From Thalassospira sp. (GTDB lineage: Bacteria > Pseudomonadota > Alphaproteobacteria > Rhodospirillales > Thalassospiraceae), in contig NZ_JAUYHK010000011.1 of assembly GCF_030690045.1 (NCBI RefSeq), positions 62,001 through 126,000 on the forward strand: 64,000 nucleotides of DNA, in the 5' to 3' direction. Below the pieces are notes generated by a model, which saw only the letters and a program-made list of their open reading frames with translations, was not told where the DNA came from and ran no database searches. A program made the position numbers and the translations under genes. Position 1 is the first letter of the stretch; each line of letters begins with the position of its first letter. Below are positions 17,433-26,494 of this stretch, in pieces.

Positions 17433-18728
17433 TTATGCGCTGTGACTATCACGATTTTCAACGCCGCACCAGTCTGCAATGAACAGGGCGAGGACTTCGG
17501 CGACAGTCATCATGCTGGAAATCGACACCCGTTCGTCGATGCCATGAATGTTTTCGGCCAATGGCCCGTAACAGGTGGCCGGGATGTTGCCGTAAATCTG
17601 AAAAAACCGGGCATCGGTGGTGGCGGTCGAGGCGAATTTTGCGATGTCCTTGCCGGTGACTTCGGCATGAATATCGCCGATCATCGTCATCATCGGGTGG
17701 GTTTGATCCATTACGCATCCTTCGGCCTGAAAGCCGCGATATTCGATGCGAAACTGCGCCCCCTTGCAGGCCGGATGGGTGGCGGTGGCATTTTGCGCGA
17801 CGGTTTCAATGGTGGTGCGGACCTGTTCAAGGGTCATGCCCGGATAAAATCCCACCCGGATATCGGCAACACAGGACGGCGGCACGGTTGATGCCCAGTC
17901 ACCGCCATCAATACGGCCCAGATTGAAATTGACCGGATGAATATGGGCGTCATAGCTTTCGTGCCGGTGACCGGGATGGTTCCAGAGTTCCTCGACTTCT
18001 TTTAACATGCTGAACATGCCACAGGCGGCCTCGATCGCATTGCTGCCCGCCGAGGTATCGAGAACATGGGCCGGTTTGCCGGTGACATGCACGCGAAACC
18101 ACATGACGCCAAGCTGGGCAATCATCAGGGTATGATTGAACGGTTCGGGGATGATGGCGGCATCGGCGCGGTATCCGGCATGCAGGCAGGCCAGAGCACC
18201 ATTGCCGGTGCATTCTTCCTCGACCACCGATTGCAGGATCAGCGGGGCGGCCGGTTGCAGGCCGATATCGTGCAAGGCCCGCACCGCGTGGCAAAAGGCA
18301 ATGATCCCGGCTTTCATATCGCCCGCCCCCCGGCCATACAGCCAGTCGCCCTCGACATAAGGGTTAAAGGGCGGTTTGTGCCATAAATTTTCGGGGCCGG
18401 TCGGCACCACGTCGATATGACCATTGAGGATCAGGCTGCGCCCGGTGACGGTTTTGGGCGTGTGGACGCCAACGATATTTTCCCGTTCGGAATAATCATC
18501 GATGACGGGGGGCGAGAATCCGGGCTGATCGCGCAGGGCATTGATATCAATTGCCACCCGGTCCACCCGCAATCCCATATCGGCAAATTGCCCGGCGATC
18601 CAATCCTGTGCGGCCTGTTCATGGCCCAGCAAACTGGCATGCGCGGTCAATGAAGACAAATCGGCAATGGCACGATCACGGCGTTGCGCGATGGCGTTGC
18701 GCAGGGCATTGCGGTCATAACCCGGCAT
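17433..18728 (-). CDS. M20 family deacylase (ArgE/DapE-like)
   Basis: This 431-residue M20 metallohydrolase has first zinc ligands H104 and D106 in LNGHIDVVPTG, the bridging Asp137 in GRGAGDMKAG, and the Glu pair E171/E172 in VVEEECTGNG; a late His is in ENIHGID. Family members remove N-acetyl or N-succinyl groups from amino acids. Eleven bases separate it from the upstream FAD oxidoreductase and 38 from the downstream RidA. In this operon it most likely deacylates an N-acyl amino acid intermediate, complementing the acetylpolyamine amidohydrolase. Confidence 0.88.
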   Translation of the reverse strand: MPGYDRNALRNAIAQRRDRAIADLSSLTAHASLLGHEQAAQDWIAGQFADMGLRVDRVAIDINALRDQPGFSPPVIDDYSERENIVGVHTPKTVTGRSLILNGHIDVVPTGPENLWHKPPFNPYVEGDWLYGRGAGDMKAGIIAFCHAVRALHDIGLQPAAPLILQSVVEEECTGNGALACLHAGYRADAAIIPEPFNHTLMIAQLGVMWFRVHVTGKPAHVLDTSAGSNAIEAACGMFSMLKEVEELWNHPGHRHESYDAHIHPVNFNLGRIDGGDWASTVPPSCVADIRVGFYPGMTLEQVRTTIETVAQNATATHPACKGAQFRIEYRGFQAEGCVMDQTHPMMTMIGDIHAEVTGKDIAKFASTATTDARFFQIYGNIPATCYGPLAENIHGIDERVSISSMMTVAEVLALFIADWCGVENRDSHSA

Positions 18729-18739
18729 TTCAGGCCCCC

Positions 18740-19882
18740 TTATGATTGCCGCAAACCCGGACGGGTCGGCGACAGGGCGGCGGCGGTGACGCCGATTTTG
18801 TTCATATGATCGGGGACACCATCACCCATTATCAGGCTGGCGGCGAGTTCGCCCATCGCCGGGCCGGTCTGGATGCCATAGCCGCCCTGTCCGGCCAGCC
18901 AGTAAAAACCGGGATGGTCGGGATCAAATCCCGATACCGGGTCGCCATCGGCAAAAAAGCTGCGCAATCCGGCCCATGCCTCGCCGGGGCGACCGACCGG
19001 AAGGCTGGTTGCGGTCATCAGACGGTCAATGGTAATCGCGATGTCGAGTTCTTCGGGTTGGACGTCCTGCGGTTCGGTCGGGGTAGCATCGGACGGTGAC
19101 ACCAGCAAGCGCCCGGCATCGGCCTTGAAATACAATCCTTCGCCGATATCCGATACCATGTGCCAGTGATCGGCTTTGGTTCCGGCAGGCAGATCGACCA
19201 TGACGGCGGTACGGCGTTTGGGCACCAGCCCCAGTGGTGTCACCCCGGCCATCCGCGCAATTTCATCGGCCCACGCCCCGGCGGCATCGACGATGACGGG
19301 GGCAGAAAAGACATCCCCACCGGTGACCGTTACGTGCCAGTCATGACCGGTTTTGGTGATGCTTGAAACCTCGGCCCGGGTGACAAGTTCGCCGCCCAAT
19401 TGTTTGAAATGGCGGATAAATCCCCAATACAGGGCATGAACATCAATATCCATTGCATCGGTTTCAAGCGCGCCGCCAATCAGGCGTTCGGTTTTGATGA
19501 TCGGGATCAGTTTGCCGATCTCATCGGCGGTCAGGGCCACAACATTGGCCCCGTTGGCGCGGCCTTCGGTCAGGACTTCGTCAAGGGCGGTTTCGTCGCC
19601 CGGCCCGGCGGTCAGGATGACGCCGCGCGGTGTCAGGATCGGATGATCGGTGAAACCATCGGGCGGGGTCAGGAAAAACGCCTTGCTGGCGGTGGAGAGC
19701 TTGCGGATGATTTGCGGGCCATAGGTTTCGCTATAAAGGGCGGCGGAGCGGCCCGTGCTGTGATAGCCGGGTTGATCCTCGCGCTCCAGCACCACAACTT
19801 TTTGGCCTTTGAGGGCTAGAAAATAAGCCGCCGACATGCCGGCAATGCCGCCGCCAATGATGACGATATCTGTTGGGGTCAT
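18740..19882 (-). CDS. FAD-dependent oxidoreductase (DAO family, glycine/D-amino acid oxidase-like)
   Basis: This 380-residue DAO-fold flavoprotein has the dinucleotide-binding motif IVIIGGGIAGMSAAYFLALK at residues 6-25 and the adjacent GYHSTGRSAALYSETYG typical of this group. The C-terminal segment FYWLAGQGGYGIQTGPAMG closes the FAD site. It probably oxidises a secondary amine or amino acid to an imine, releasing peroxide or feeding electrons to an acceptor. The start overlaps the amidohydrolase stop by 4 bases, giving translational coupling. The substrate is unknown. Confidence 0.87.
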   Translation of the reverse strand: MTPTDIVIIGGGIAGMSAAYFLALKGQKVVVLEREDQPGYHSTGRSAALYSETYGPQIIRKLSTASKAFFLTPPDGFTDHPILTPRGVILTAGPGDETALDEVLTEGRANGANVVALTADEIGKLIPIIKTERLIGGALETDAMDIDVHALYWGFIRHFKQLGGELVTRAEVSSITKTGHDWHVTVTGGDVFSAPVIVDAAGAWADEIARMAGVTPLGLVPKRRTAVMVDLPAGTKADHWHMVSDIGEGLYFKADAGRLLVSPSDATPTEPQDVQPEELDIAITIDRLMTATSLPVGRPGEAWAGLRSFFADGDPVSGFDPDHPGFYWLAGQGGYGIQTGPAMGELAASLIMGDGVPDHMNKIGVTAAALSPTRPGLRQS

Positions 19883-20910
19883 GGACGCTGCTCCGCAAAG
19901 GCATTGAGAAATTGATAGAGGTTTTCAGCAAGGCTTTTGCTGAGATATCCTCCTTCCTGCACTATCACGGTGGGCAGGTTGATCAAGCTGATTTTTTTGC
20001 CAGTTTTGGCAAATCCCGTCGGGCTGAGCGCCAACCCGCCGAACGGATCGTCAATCGAGGCATCCAGACCCGCCGCAATCACCAGCGCACCGGGAGCAAA
20101 TCGGGAAATCCGCGCCAATGCGGTATCAAGGGCGGCGAGAAACACATCATCGCCACTGCCAAGTGCCAGCGGCAGGTTGAAATTATAGCCCAATCCGGCA
20201 TTGGCACCGCGTTCATCGGCATGACCCCAGTAAAATGGGTAAAAGGCGTTGGGATCGGCATGGATTGAGACGGTTAAAACATCATCGCAATCGTAGAAAA
20301 TATGCTGCGTGCCATTGCCGTGATGAAGATCGATATCAAGAATGGCAACGCGATCATGACGATGGCGCAATTGTCGGGCGGCAATCGCGCTGTTGTTGAG
20401 GTAACAGAACCCGCCTGCGATATCGCGGCTGGCGTGGTGGCCGGGCGGACGGCAAAGGGCATAGGCGTGGTGGGCTCCGCCATCGCGGACTGCACGGGCG
20501 GCGGCGACAGCACTGTTGGCGCTGCTGCGGGCGGATTGCCATGTGGTGGCCGAAACCGGGCAGGATGTATCGCCCAGATGAAACCCGGCGCGTGCGGTTG
20601 GGGTTTGCGGATAAGGGCCGGTGCGGTCAAACGGGTGGATGCTGGGGATCACAATGTCCGATCCGCCTGCTGCCTGCCAGTCGGTATGAATCGATTCAAG
20701 AAATTCCAGATATTCCGGGCTGTGGACGGCGGCAACCGGACCCAGACCGTGATCGTCAGGACACAGGATTTCCATTCCCAGACGCAGCAATGCTTCGCGC
20801 AGGATTTCGGCGCGTTCGGGGATTTCGGGGATCGGTTTGCGTTCGCCTGCGACCAGAAAACTTTGGCCGTGATGCAATAACTGATCGGGTGAAAAATAGG
20901 CCCGCATCAT
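19879..20910 (-). CDS. Acetylpolyamine amidohydrolase (histone deacetylase family)
   Basis: This 343-residue class II HDAC-like enzyme matches the length of Mycoplana acetylpolyamine amidohydrolase. The catalytic set is complete and at nearly the same numbering: tandem His H158/H159 in CRPPGHHA, zinc ligands D194 and H196 in DIDLHHG and D283 in AAGLDASIDDP, and Tyr322 in EGGYL. It removes acetyl groups from acetylputrescine or acetylspermidine. Residence in an operon with a PotABCD-type transporter supports a polyamine substrate directly. Confidence in the family is high; exact chain length preference is unknown. Confidence 0.92.
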   Translation of the reverse strand: MMRAYFSPDQLLHHGQSFLVAGERKPIPEIPERAEILREALLRLGMEILCPDDHGLGPVAAVHSPEYLEFLESIHTDWQAAGGSDIVIPSIHPFDRTGPYPQTPTARAGFHLGDTSCPVSATTWQSARSSANSAVAAARAVRDGGAHHAYALCRPPGHHASRDIAGGFCYLNNSAIAARQLRHRHDRVAILDIDLHHGNGTQHIFYDCDDVLTVSIHADPNAFYPFYWGHADERGANAGLGYNFNLPLALGSGDDVFLAALDTALARISRFAPGALVIAAGLDASIDDPFGGLALSPTGFAKTGKKISLINLPTVIVQEGGYLSKSLAENLYQFLNAFAEQRP

Positions 20911-20951
20911 GATGCTGCCCTTTCCTGACTGTCGTTTTGGTCGGCCTGCAT

Positions 20952-21881
20952 CTAAAAGGCGACGTTATCGCCACCCTTGAGGCCAAGGGCGGTGCGTGCA
21001 TCGTCGGGGCTGGCGATTTCAAGCGATAATCCGTCCAGAACATCGCGAATTTTGCGGACCTGTTCGGCGTTTGATGTCGCCAGTTGGCCTTTGCGCAGAT
21101 ACAGATTGTCTTCCAGTCCGACCCGGACATGGCCGCCCATGCTGGCCGACATGGTTGCCAGCGGCATTTGATGGCGACCGGCCCCCAGGACTGAAAACTG
21201 ATACTGATCGCCAAACAGCCGGTCGGCAGTGGCCTTGAGATGCGTCAGGTTTTCCGGATCGGCGCCGATGCCGCCCAGAATGCCGAGCACGAATTGCAGG
21301 AAGATCGGCCCCCTGACCAGCCCGCGATCGACAAAATGCGCCAGCGTATAAAGATGACCAACGTCATAACATTCAAATTCAAACCGGGTACCATTGGCGA
21401 CCCCCAGATCGGCCAGAATGGTTTCGATATCGGCAAAGGTGTTTTTGAATACAAAGTCGCGGCTGTCTTCCAGAAATTTTGGTTCCCAGTCCTGTTGCCA
21501 GTCAGTCGGACGGGCAAGGGCGGGAAACAGGCCAAAATTCATCGTGCCCATATTCAGCGACGCCATTTCCGGGGCGGCGGTTTTGGCCGCCAGAATGCGG
21601 TCTCCAACCGACATGGTCATGCCACCCCCGGTCGAAATATTGATCACCGCATTGGTTGCCGCCCGGATTTTGGGCAGGAACTGCATAAACAGTTCGGGCG
21701 AGGGGGACGGAAACCCGGTTTGCGGATCGCGGGCATGCAGATGCAGGATCGCCGCCCCGGCATTGGCCGCGTCAATCGCCTGTTGGGCGATGTCATCGGG
21801 GGTGATCGGCAAATAGGGGCTCATGGATGGGGTATGCACCGATCCGGTGATGGCACAGGTAATGATTACTTTCCGGGTCAT
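20952..21881 (-). CDS. BKACE family beta-keto acid cleavage enzyme (DUF849)
   Basis: This 309-residue protein of the DUF849/Kce family was first known as 3-keto-5-aminohexanoate cleavage enzyme. Zinc ligands are H47 and H49 in ILHLHARDP, and E257 in HVRVGLEDNLYL. These enzymes transfer the acetoacetate part of a beta-keto acid, using acetyl-CoA, to give acetoacetate plus an acyl-CoA. It overlaps the aminotransferase gene by 4 bases, so a transaminase-made beta-keto acid is the expected substrate. The exact beta-keto acid is unknown. Confidence 0.92.
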   Translation of the reverse strand: MTRKVIITCAITGSVHTPSMSPYLPITPDDIAQQAIDAANAGAAILHLHARDPQTGFPSPSPELFMQFLPKIRAATNAVINISTGGGMTMSVGDRILAAKTAAPEMASLNMGTMNFGLFPALARPTDWQQDWEPKFLEDSRDFVFKNTFADIETILADLGVANGTRFEFECYDVGHLYTLAHFVDRGLVRGPIFLQFVLGILGGIGADPENLTHLKATADRLFGDQYQFSVLGAGRHQMPLATMSASMGGHVRVGLEDNLYLRKGQLATSNAEQVRKIRDVLDGLSLEIASPDDARTALGLKGGDNVAF

Positions 21882-23257
21882 GCAAAGGCTCCGGCCTGGG
21901 TGAGTTCGCGCGCAAGTTCAACCAGCGCATCTTCAAGCGGCCCCAGAATGTCGGCAAACTGGTCGCGTGTGATGGTCATGGGCGGGCAGATCATAACGTG
22001 ATCGCCACGATAACCGCCGCGGGTGCGCCGCCAGTAAATGATCAGGCCCTTGTCATAGGCGATATCGACCAGCCGGGATGCCGCCATATGGCGCGGATCA
22101 AAGGGGGCCATTGTCTGACGGTCGGCCACCAGTTCAACCGCCAGCAACAGGCCAAGGCCGCGCACATCGCCGATCATCGGATGGCGGGTTGCCATTTCGC
22201 ACAGGGCGGATTTTAGGGCAGCGCCCCCTTGCGCGGCATTGTCCAGAAGATTGTCGTCTTCGATCACCGATAAAACGCCGTTCCCGGCCGCACAGGCAAT
22301 CGGATTGCCGGCATAGGTATAGCCGTGAATAAAGCCGCCATGATCAAGTACCGGATTAACGATGCGGTCCGGCGCAATCATCGCGCCCAGCGGGGCATAA
22401 CCGGCGGCCAGGCCCTTGGACACCGCCAGAATATCGGGCACAATGCCCCAATGTTCGGCGGCAAAATAGGTGCCGGTGCGCCCGGCGCCGGTCATTACCT
22501 CGTCATAGATCAGCAAGATGCCATACTGATCGCAAATTTCGCGAATTCGGGCATAATAGCTGTCAGGGGCGACCAGCGCGCCGGTGGATGCCCCGCCGAC
22601 CGGCTCCATAATGAATCCCAGAACCGTTTCGGGTCCTTGCCGGATGATTTCGGCTTCCAGCATATTGGCGTATTTGATGCCGCGTTCATGATCGCTTAAA
22701 TCATCGCGATCCAGATAGCAGGTCGGGGCGGGGATTTTGGGTTGATCGACCATCATCGGTGCAAAGGGTGCGTGCATCGGCGTATAGCCGGTCAGGGCCA
22801 GTGCGCCAAGCGTTGAGCCGTGATAGCTGGGAAAGCGGGAAATGATTTTGAACCGCTGGGCCTGCCCGATTGCCAGGGCATATTGCCGGGCCAGCTTGAT
22901 GCAGCTTTCAACCGCCTCGGACCCGCCGGAGACAAAAAACACCCGGTCCAGATCGCCCGGTGCCCGTTCGGCCAGCCGCCATGCCAGCGTTTCGGCGGCG
23001 TCATTTTCAAAATGCAGGCGATAGGCGAAGGTTGCCTTGTCCATCTGGTCGCGCATGGCGGCCAGAACGCGCGGGTCGCTATGGCCGATATTGCTGACCA
23101 TTGCCCCGCTTGAGGCATCCAGATAGCGTTTGCCATTCACATCCCACATGAACACGCCCCGCGCATGATCAATCAACGGGCGGCGTGAATGGCTTTGATA
23201 AAACAGACGGGATTCCCGGTTATGGCCCGCAAGCGACATTTTCGTTTGATCTCCCAT
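21878..23257 (-). CDS. Class III (omega/beta) aminotransferase
   Basis: This 459-residue fold-type I, class III PLP aminotransferase has VFFVSGGSEAVESCIKLAR in the phosphate-binding region, IYDEVMTGAGRTG with the PLP-pyridine Asp, and the Schiff-base Lys in AVSKGLAAGY. The class works on omega-amino acids, diamines and beta-amino acids. It overlaps the BKACE gene by 4 bases and follows the ABC ATPase by 5. Met7 (23239), preceded by GGGAG at a longish distance, is an alternative start. A beta-amino acid substrate would yield a beta-keto acid for BKACE. Confidence 0.9.
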   Translation of the reverse strand: MGDQTKMSLAGHNRESRLFYQSHSRRPLIDHARGVFMWDVNGKRYLDASSGAMVSNIGHSDPRVLAAMRDQMDKATFAYRLHFENDAAETLAWRLAERAPGDLDRVFFVSGGSEAVESCIKLARQYALAIGQAQRFKIISRFPSYHGSTLGALALTGYTPMHAPFAPMMVDQPKIPAPTCYLDRDDLSDHERGIKYANMLEAEIIRQGPETVLGFIMEPVGGASTGALVAPDSYYARIREICDQYGILLIYDEVMTGAGRTGTYFAAEHWGIVPDILAVSKGLAAGYAPLGAMIAPDRIVNPVLDHGGFIHGYTYAGNPIACAAGNGVLSVIEDDNLLDNAAQGGAALKSALCEMATRHPMIGDVRGLGLLLAVELVADRQTMAPFDPRHMAASRLVDIAYDKGLIIYWRRTRGGYRGDHVMICPPMTITRDQFADILGPLEDALVELARELTQAGAFA

Positions 23258-23262
23258 ACCGG

Positions 23263-24372
23263 TCAGTCAGCGTGACCGGGCAATATGACACAGTTGCGTG
23301 CCGCGATATTCATGAACACATCGGCGCCCTCGGCGTGGGGATGGGCGTTGATCGGATTGATCACCTGCCAGTCCCGCCCATTGACGGTGACAAAATAGCG
23401 GGCCGTCTGCCCCAGATAATCAACGGTTTTGATCCGGCCCGGAAGGGCGACCATGCCGTCCTGCGGAATATTTTCCGTTGAAAGATCAATTTTTTCAGCG
23501 CGAATGACGGCGCGAACGGATTTTGACCCCTCGACCCGTGCGACACGTCCGGCCTGTTGGCGGGTGGTCAGAAGCGTTTCACCACTACTGAGATGGACCG
23601 GCATATATTCCTGATCCGGGCCGTCCAGTTCGCCCGCGATGATATTGGAATGGCCCAGAAAATCGGCGACAAAGGCCGAAACCGGGTTGTTATAGACATC
23701 CTCGGGCGCACCTTCCTGTTCGATCATGCCGTTATTCATCACCACCAACTTGTCCGACATCGCAAGGGCTTCGGATTGGTCATGGGTGACAAAAACCGTG
23801 GCAATGCCCAGTTCGCGTTGAATGCGTTTCAATTCAACCCGCATTTCTTCGCGCAGATTGGCATCAAGGGCCGACAGCGGTTCATCAAGCAGCAAAACAT
23901 CGGGTTCAATGACAATGGCACGCGCCAGTGCAATGCGTTGCTGTTGCCCGCCAGAAAGCTGATTGGGGTAACGGTCGCCGACATTGGGCAATTGCACCAG
24001 ATCAAGGGCGCGTTTGACTTTTTCCCCGATCATGGATCGCGGGATTTTGCGATATTTCAGGCCAAAGGCGATATTGTCGAAAATGGTTTTATGGGGAAAC
24101 AGGGCATAACTTTGAAATACCAGCCCCAGATTGCGCTTGTGGATCGGCAGTGCGTTGACCCGTTTGTCCCGGATCAGCAAATCACCGTCGGTAATGTCGG
24201 TCAGACCGGCGATCATGCGCAAGGTAGTGGTTTTGCCACAACCCGACGGCCCAAGAAAAGTGACAAAACTGTTGTCTGGCACGGTCAGATTCATGCGCTG
24301 CACGGCGGTAAATTCACCAAACCGTTTGACGACATTGCGCAGTTCGACCGCGTTTCGGGTTTCTGCCATCAC
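23263..24372 (-). CDS. Polyamine-type ABC transporter ATP-binding protein (PotA-like)
   Basis: This 369-residue importer ATPase has Walker A GPSGCGKTTT, Q-loop FQSYALFPH, signature LSGGQQQR, Walker B VLLLDEPLSALD and switch THDQSEAL, plus a C-terminal TOBE region (about residues 280-365). It forms an inner-membrane complex with the two permeases and the binding protein encoded upstream. A 95-base gap with a hairpin and short tandem repeats separates it from the binding-protein gene. Most similar in form to spermidine/putrescine (PotA) ATPases. Confidence 0.93.
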   Translation of the reverse strand: MMAETRNAVELRNVVKRFGEFTAVQRMNLTVPDNSFVTFLGPSGCGKTTTLRMIAGLTDITDGDLLIRDKRVNALPIHKRNLGLVFQSYALFPHKTIFDNIAFGLKYRKIPRSMIGEKVKRALDLVQLPNVGDRYPNQLSGGQQQRIALARAIVIEPDVLLLDEPLSALDANLREEMRVELKRIQRELGIATVFVTHDQSEALAMSDKLVVMNNGMIEQEGAPEDVYNNPVSAFVADFLGHSNIIAGELDGPDQEYMPVHLSSGETLLTTRQQAGRVARVEGSKSVRAVIRAEKIDLSTENIPQDGMVALPGRIKTVDYLGQTARYFVTVNGRDWQVINPINAHPHAEGADVFMNIAARNCVILPGHAD

Positions 24373-24401
24373 ATAATAACCTTGTCAGAAGCCGGAAGAA
24401 C

Positions 24402-24437
24402 GACCCGGCCAGCATATTAAAACAGACTGGCCGGGTC
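24402..24437 (-). other. Intercistronic hairpin between binding-protein and ATPase genes
   Basis: A perfect 11-bp stem, GACCCGGCCAG (24402-24412) with CTGGCCGGGTC (24427-24437), has a 14-base loop and no T-run on the minus strand. This is the usual position of a stabilising or attenuating structure that leaves the binding-protein mRNA in excess over the downstream genes. Confidence 0.6.
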
Positions 24438-24443
24438 CCTGGA

Positions 24444-24470
24444 TCAGGTGATCAGCGGATCAGCGGATCA
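24444..24470 (-). repeat. 8-bp tandem repeat carrying stop codons in all three frames
   Basis: On the minus strand TGATCCGC is repeated directly (with a third, altered copy TGATCACC and a final TGA), starting at the binding-protein stop codon. Because the unit is 8 bases, the TGA triplets at 24470, 24462, 24454 and 24446 fall in all three reading frames. It may be replication slippage that happens to give frame-independent termination. Confidence 0.7.
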
Positions 24471-25622
24471 GTAACCGCGCTGTACCCGCGAAAAGGTCTT
24501 GGACCATTCAGCTTCGTTGCTGTTCCAGTATTCCGGATTAAAGAAGCTGAGACCGTCAAGGGTGCCTGCCGGATCAAAGGCGGGCAGGGATTTGACCAGA
24601 TCGGTCAGTTCCACCTTGTTGGGGTCAAGGGCGGGCGGATAAAACTGGCCTTCGGCCACCGCGATGGCGACTTCGGGTTCCAGCATGAAGTTCAGAAGTT
24701 CCTCGCATTCGGCCATCGGGCTGCCGCGCAGAACAAAGATACATTCCTGCCAGCCAAGGCCGCCTTTGGGATCGAAATAACCGATATCATGGCCCTGATC
24801 CTGCAAGGCACGGATACGGCCGGACCAGCCTTCGGTGACATAGATTTCTTCTTCGGCCAGAAGGCTCATCAGTTCCGCACCCGATGTCCAGTATTTCAGT
24901 GCCAGATCGCGGTGGATGCGGATTTGATCCCAGACCGCATCGATATCCTGAATATTGTTGGGGTCCTGATCCGATTGCAGGGCACCGTACCAGATGCGGG
25001 TTTTCCATTCGGCCCAGCCGCCGATTTTGCCCTTATAGGCGTCATCGACCATCAGTTTTGCACCCTTGGCCTTTGCTTCGTCATCGCTGATATATTTGCG
25101 GTTATAGGCGATGCTGGTGGTGCCATAATTATACGGCACCGCCGAAAGGGTGCCGCCGGTGATATTGCGCAGCGGGGTGATCAGGCCGGGAATCACATTG
25201 GCCAGATTGGGAATGTTGGCTTCGTTCAGTTCGGATGTCAGTTCCAGCCCATGATAACGGGCATAGTCAAACACGCCGGACAGATGGGCAAGGTTGAATT
25301 CGCCGGTCTGGCTGGCTTTTACACGGGCGATATATTCATCAGCCCCGCCAAAGGTGCCGGAAACCACCTTGATGCCGGTTTTGGCGGTATAGGGGGCGAA
25401 GGCGAATTTTTCAAAGGCTTCGGACACCACACCGCCCCAGCCGTCAAAACGGATTTGTTCGGGGGTGGCGGCACGGGCAGCACGGGTCAGCATGCCCATC
25501 GGGCCCCCGACCAGACCGGCGGTGACACCGGCCGCACCCAGGGCGGTTAAAAAGCTGCGGCGATTGATATCGCCGTCTTTCAGGCGGGAAAGCAGGCGTT
25601 CGTATCTTTTGGTCTTATCCAT
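24468..25622 (-). CDS. ABC transporter substrate-binding protein (PotD-like), Tat-type signal
   Basis: This 384-residue extracytoplasmic solute-binding protein has an N-terminus with the twin-arginine motif NRRSFLTALGAAG (Arg21-Arg22) and a hydrophobic stretch ending at ARA, suggesting Tat export. The mature part resembles spermidine/putrescine PotD: IRFDGWGGVVSEAFEKFAF and SAVPYNYGTTSIAYN. It captures the substrate for the PotBC-like permeases encoded just upstream. Exact ligand (polyamine versus acyl-polyamine or other cationic amine) is not decidable here. Confidence 0.88.
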   Translation of the reverse strand: MDKTKRYERLLSRLKDGDINRRSFLTALGAAGVTAGLVGGPMGMLTRAARAATPEQIRFDGWGGVVSEAFEKFAFAPYTAKTGIKVVSGTFGGADEYIARVKASQTGEFNLAHLSGVFDYARYHGLELTSELNEANIPNLANVIPGLITPLRNITGGTLSAVPYNYGTTSIAYNRKYISDDEAKAKGAKLMVDDAYKGKIGGWAEWKTRIWYGALQSDQDPNNIQDIDAVWDQIRIHRDLALKYWTSGAELMSLLAEEEIYVTEGWSGRIRALQDQGHDIGYFDPKGGLGWQECIFVLRGSPMAECEELLNFMLEPEVAIAVAEGQFYPPALDPNKVELTDLVKSLPAFDPAGTLDGLSFFNPEYWNSNEAEWSKTFSRVQRGY

Positions 25623-25679
25623 TTCAGGCCTCCTGATAAAGGTGTTTGGTTGGTTTTGGCGGTTTTCCGCTTCGTTTGT

Positions 25680-26489
25680 TCAGGTCTTGGCAGATTTCAT
25701 TTTTGCCGCCGACATGCGCCGGGCGATTGCGGTGCCCAAAAGCGGCAGGGCGACGGTGAAAATTACCATTACCGCCCCCAGTGCATTGATTTCCGGGCTG
25801 ATGGAATTGCGCAGCATGGCGAAAATCTGGGTCGGGACGGTTTCGATGCCGCCCGGCTTCCAGAACAGGGTGCCGGTGATATCGTCAAAGGAGATGGTGA
25901 AGGAAAACAGCATTCCGGCCATCACCGCAGGCAGCATCAAGGGCAGGGTGATTTCAAAAAAGGTTTGTATGGGCGTTGCGCCAAGGCTCATGGCGGCTTC
26001 TTCGACATCGCGGCGGATGGATACCAGCCGTGCCTGTACCACCAGAACGACAAAGGGCAGGGTGAAAACCACATGCCCCATCAACAACAGAAAAAAGCTT
26101 TTGGGCAGCGACAGAAATTGCAGGAATAAAAGAAGTGCCACGGCCAGAACGACCTCGGGAATCAGGATCGGGGCAACCAAAAGGCTTGATACTGTGCGTT
26201 TCCCGGGGAAATCGTACCTGACCATGGCAAGTGCTGCGAGGGTACCCAGCGTCGTCGAGATCGCACTCGTTAAAACGCCAAGCAGCAGGGATGTTTTGAA
26301 CGCCCGGACAATGGCGTCATTGTGATAAAGGGCTTCAAACCAGCGCAGGGAAAATCCCTGTATCGGGAAACTGCCAAACTGGTTGGCATTAAAGGCCAGC
26401 AGGATCACCACCGCGACCGGGGCGAACAAAAACAGGTAAACCAGAATGGTGGCAATGCGGATCCAGGACCAGCCTGTCATGATGATCAT
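25680..26489 (-). CDS. ABC transporter permease (PotC-like)
   Basis: This 269-residue inner-membrane permease has about six hydrophobic segments and the EAA loop VEEAAMSLGATPIQTFFEIT that contacts the ATPase. The N-terminal IATILVYLFLFAPVAVVILL fits PotC-type subunits. It follows the first permease gene by 5 bases and precedes the binding-protein gene by 57. Together they form a heterodimeric channel for a polyamine-like substrate. Confidence 0.92.
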   Translation of the reverse strand: MIIMTGWSWIRIATILVYLFLFAPVAVVILLAFNANQFGSFPIQGFSLRWFEALYHNDAIVRAFKTSLLLGVLTSAISTTLGTLAALAMVRYDFPGKRTVSSLLVAPILIPEVVLAVALLLFLQFLSLPKSFFLLLMGHVVFTLPFVVLVVQARLVSIRRDVEEAAMSLGATPIQTFFEITLPLMLPAVMAGMLFSFTISFDDITGTLFWKPGGIETVPTQIFAMLRNSISPEINALGAVMVIFTVALPLLGTAIARRMSAAKMKSAKT

Positions 26490-26494
26490 CCCCC

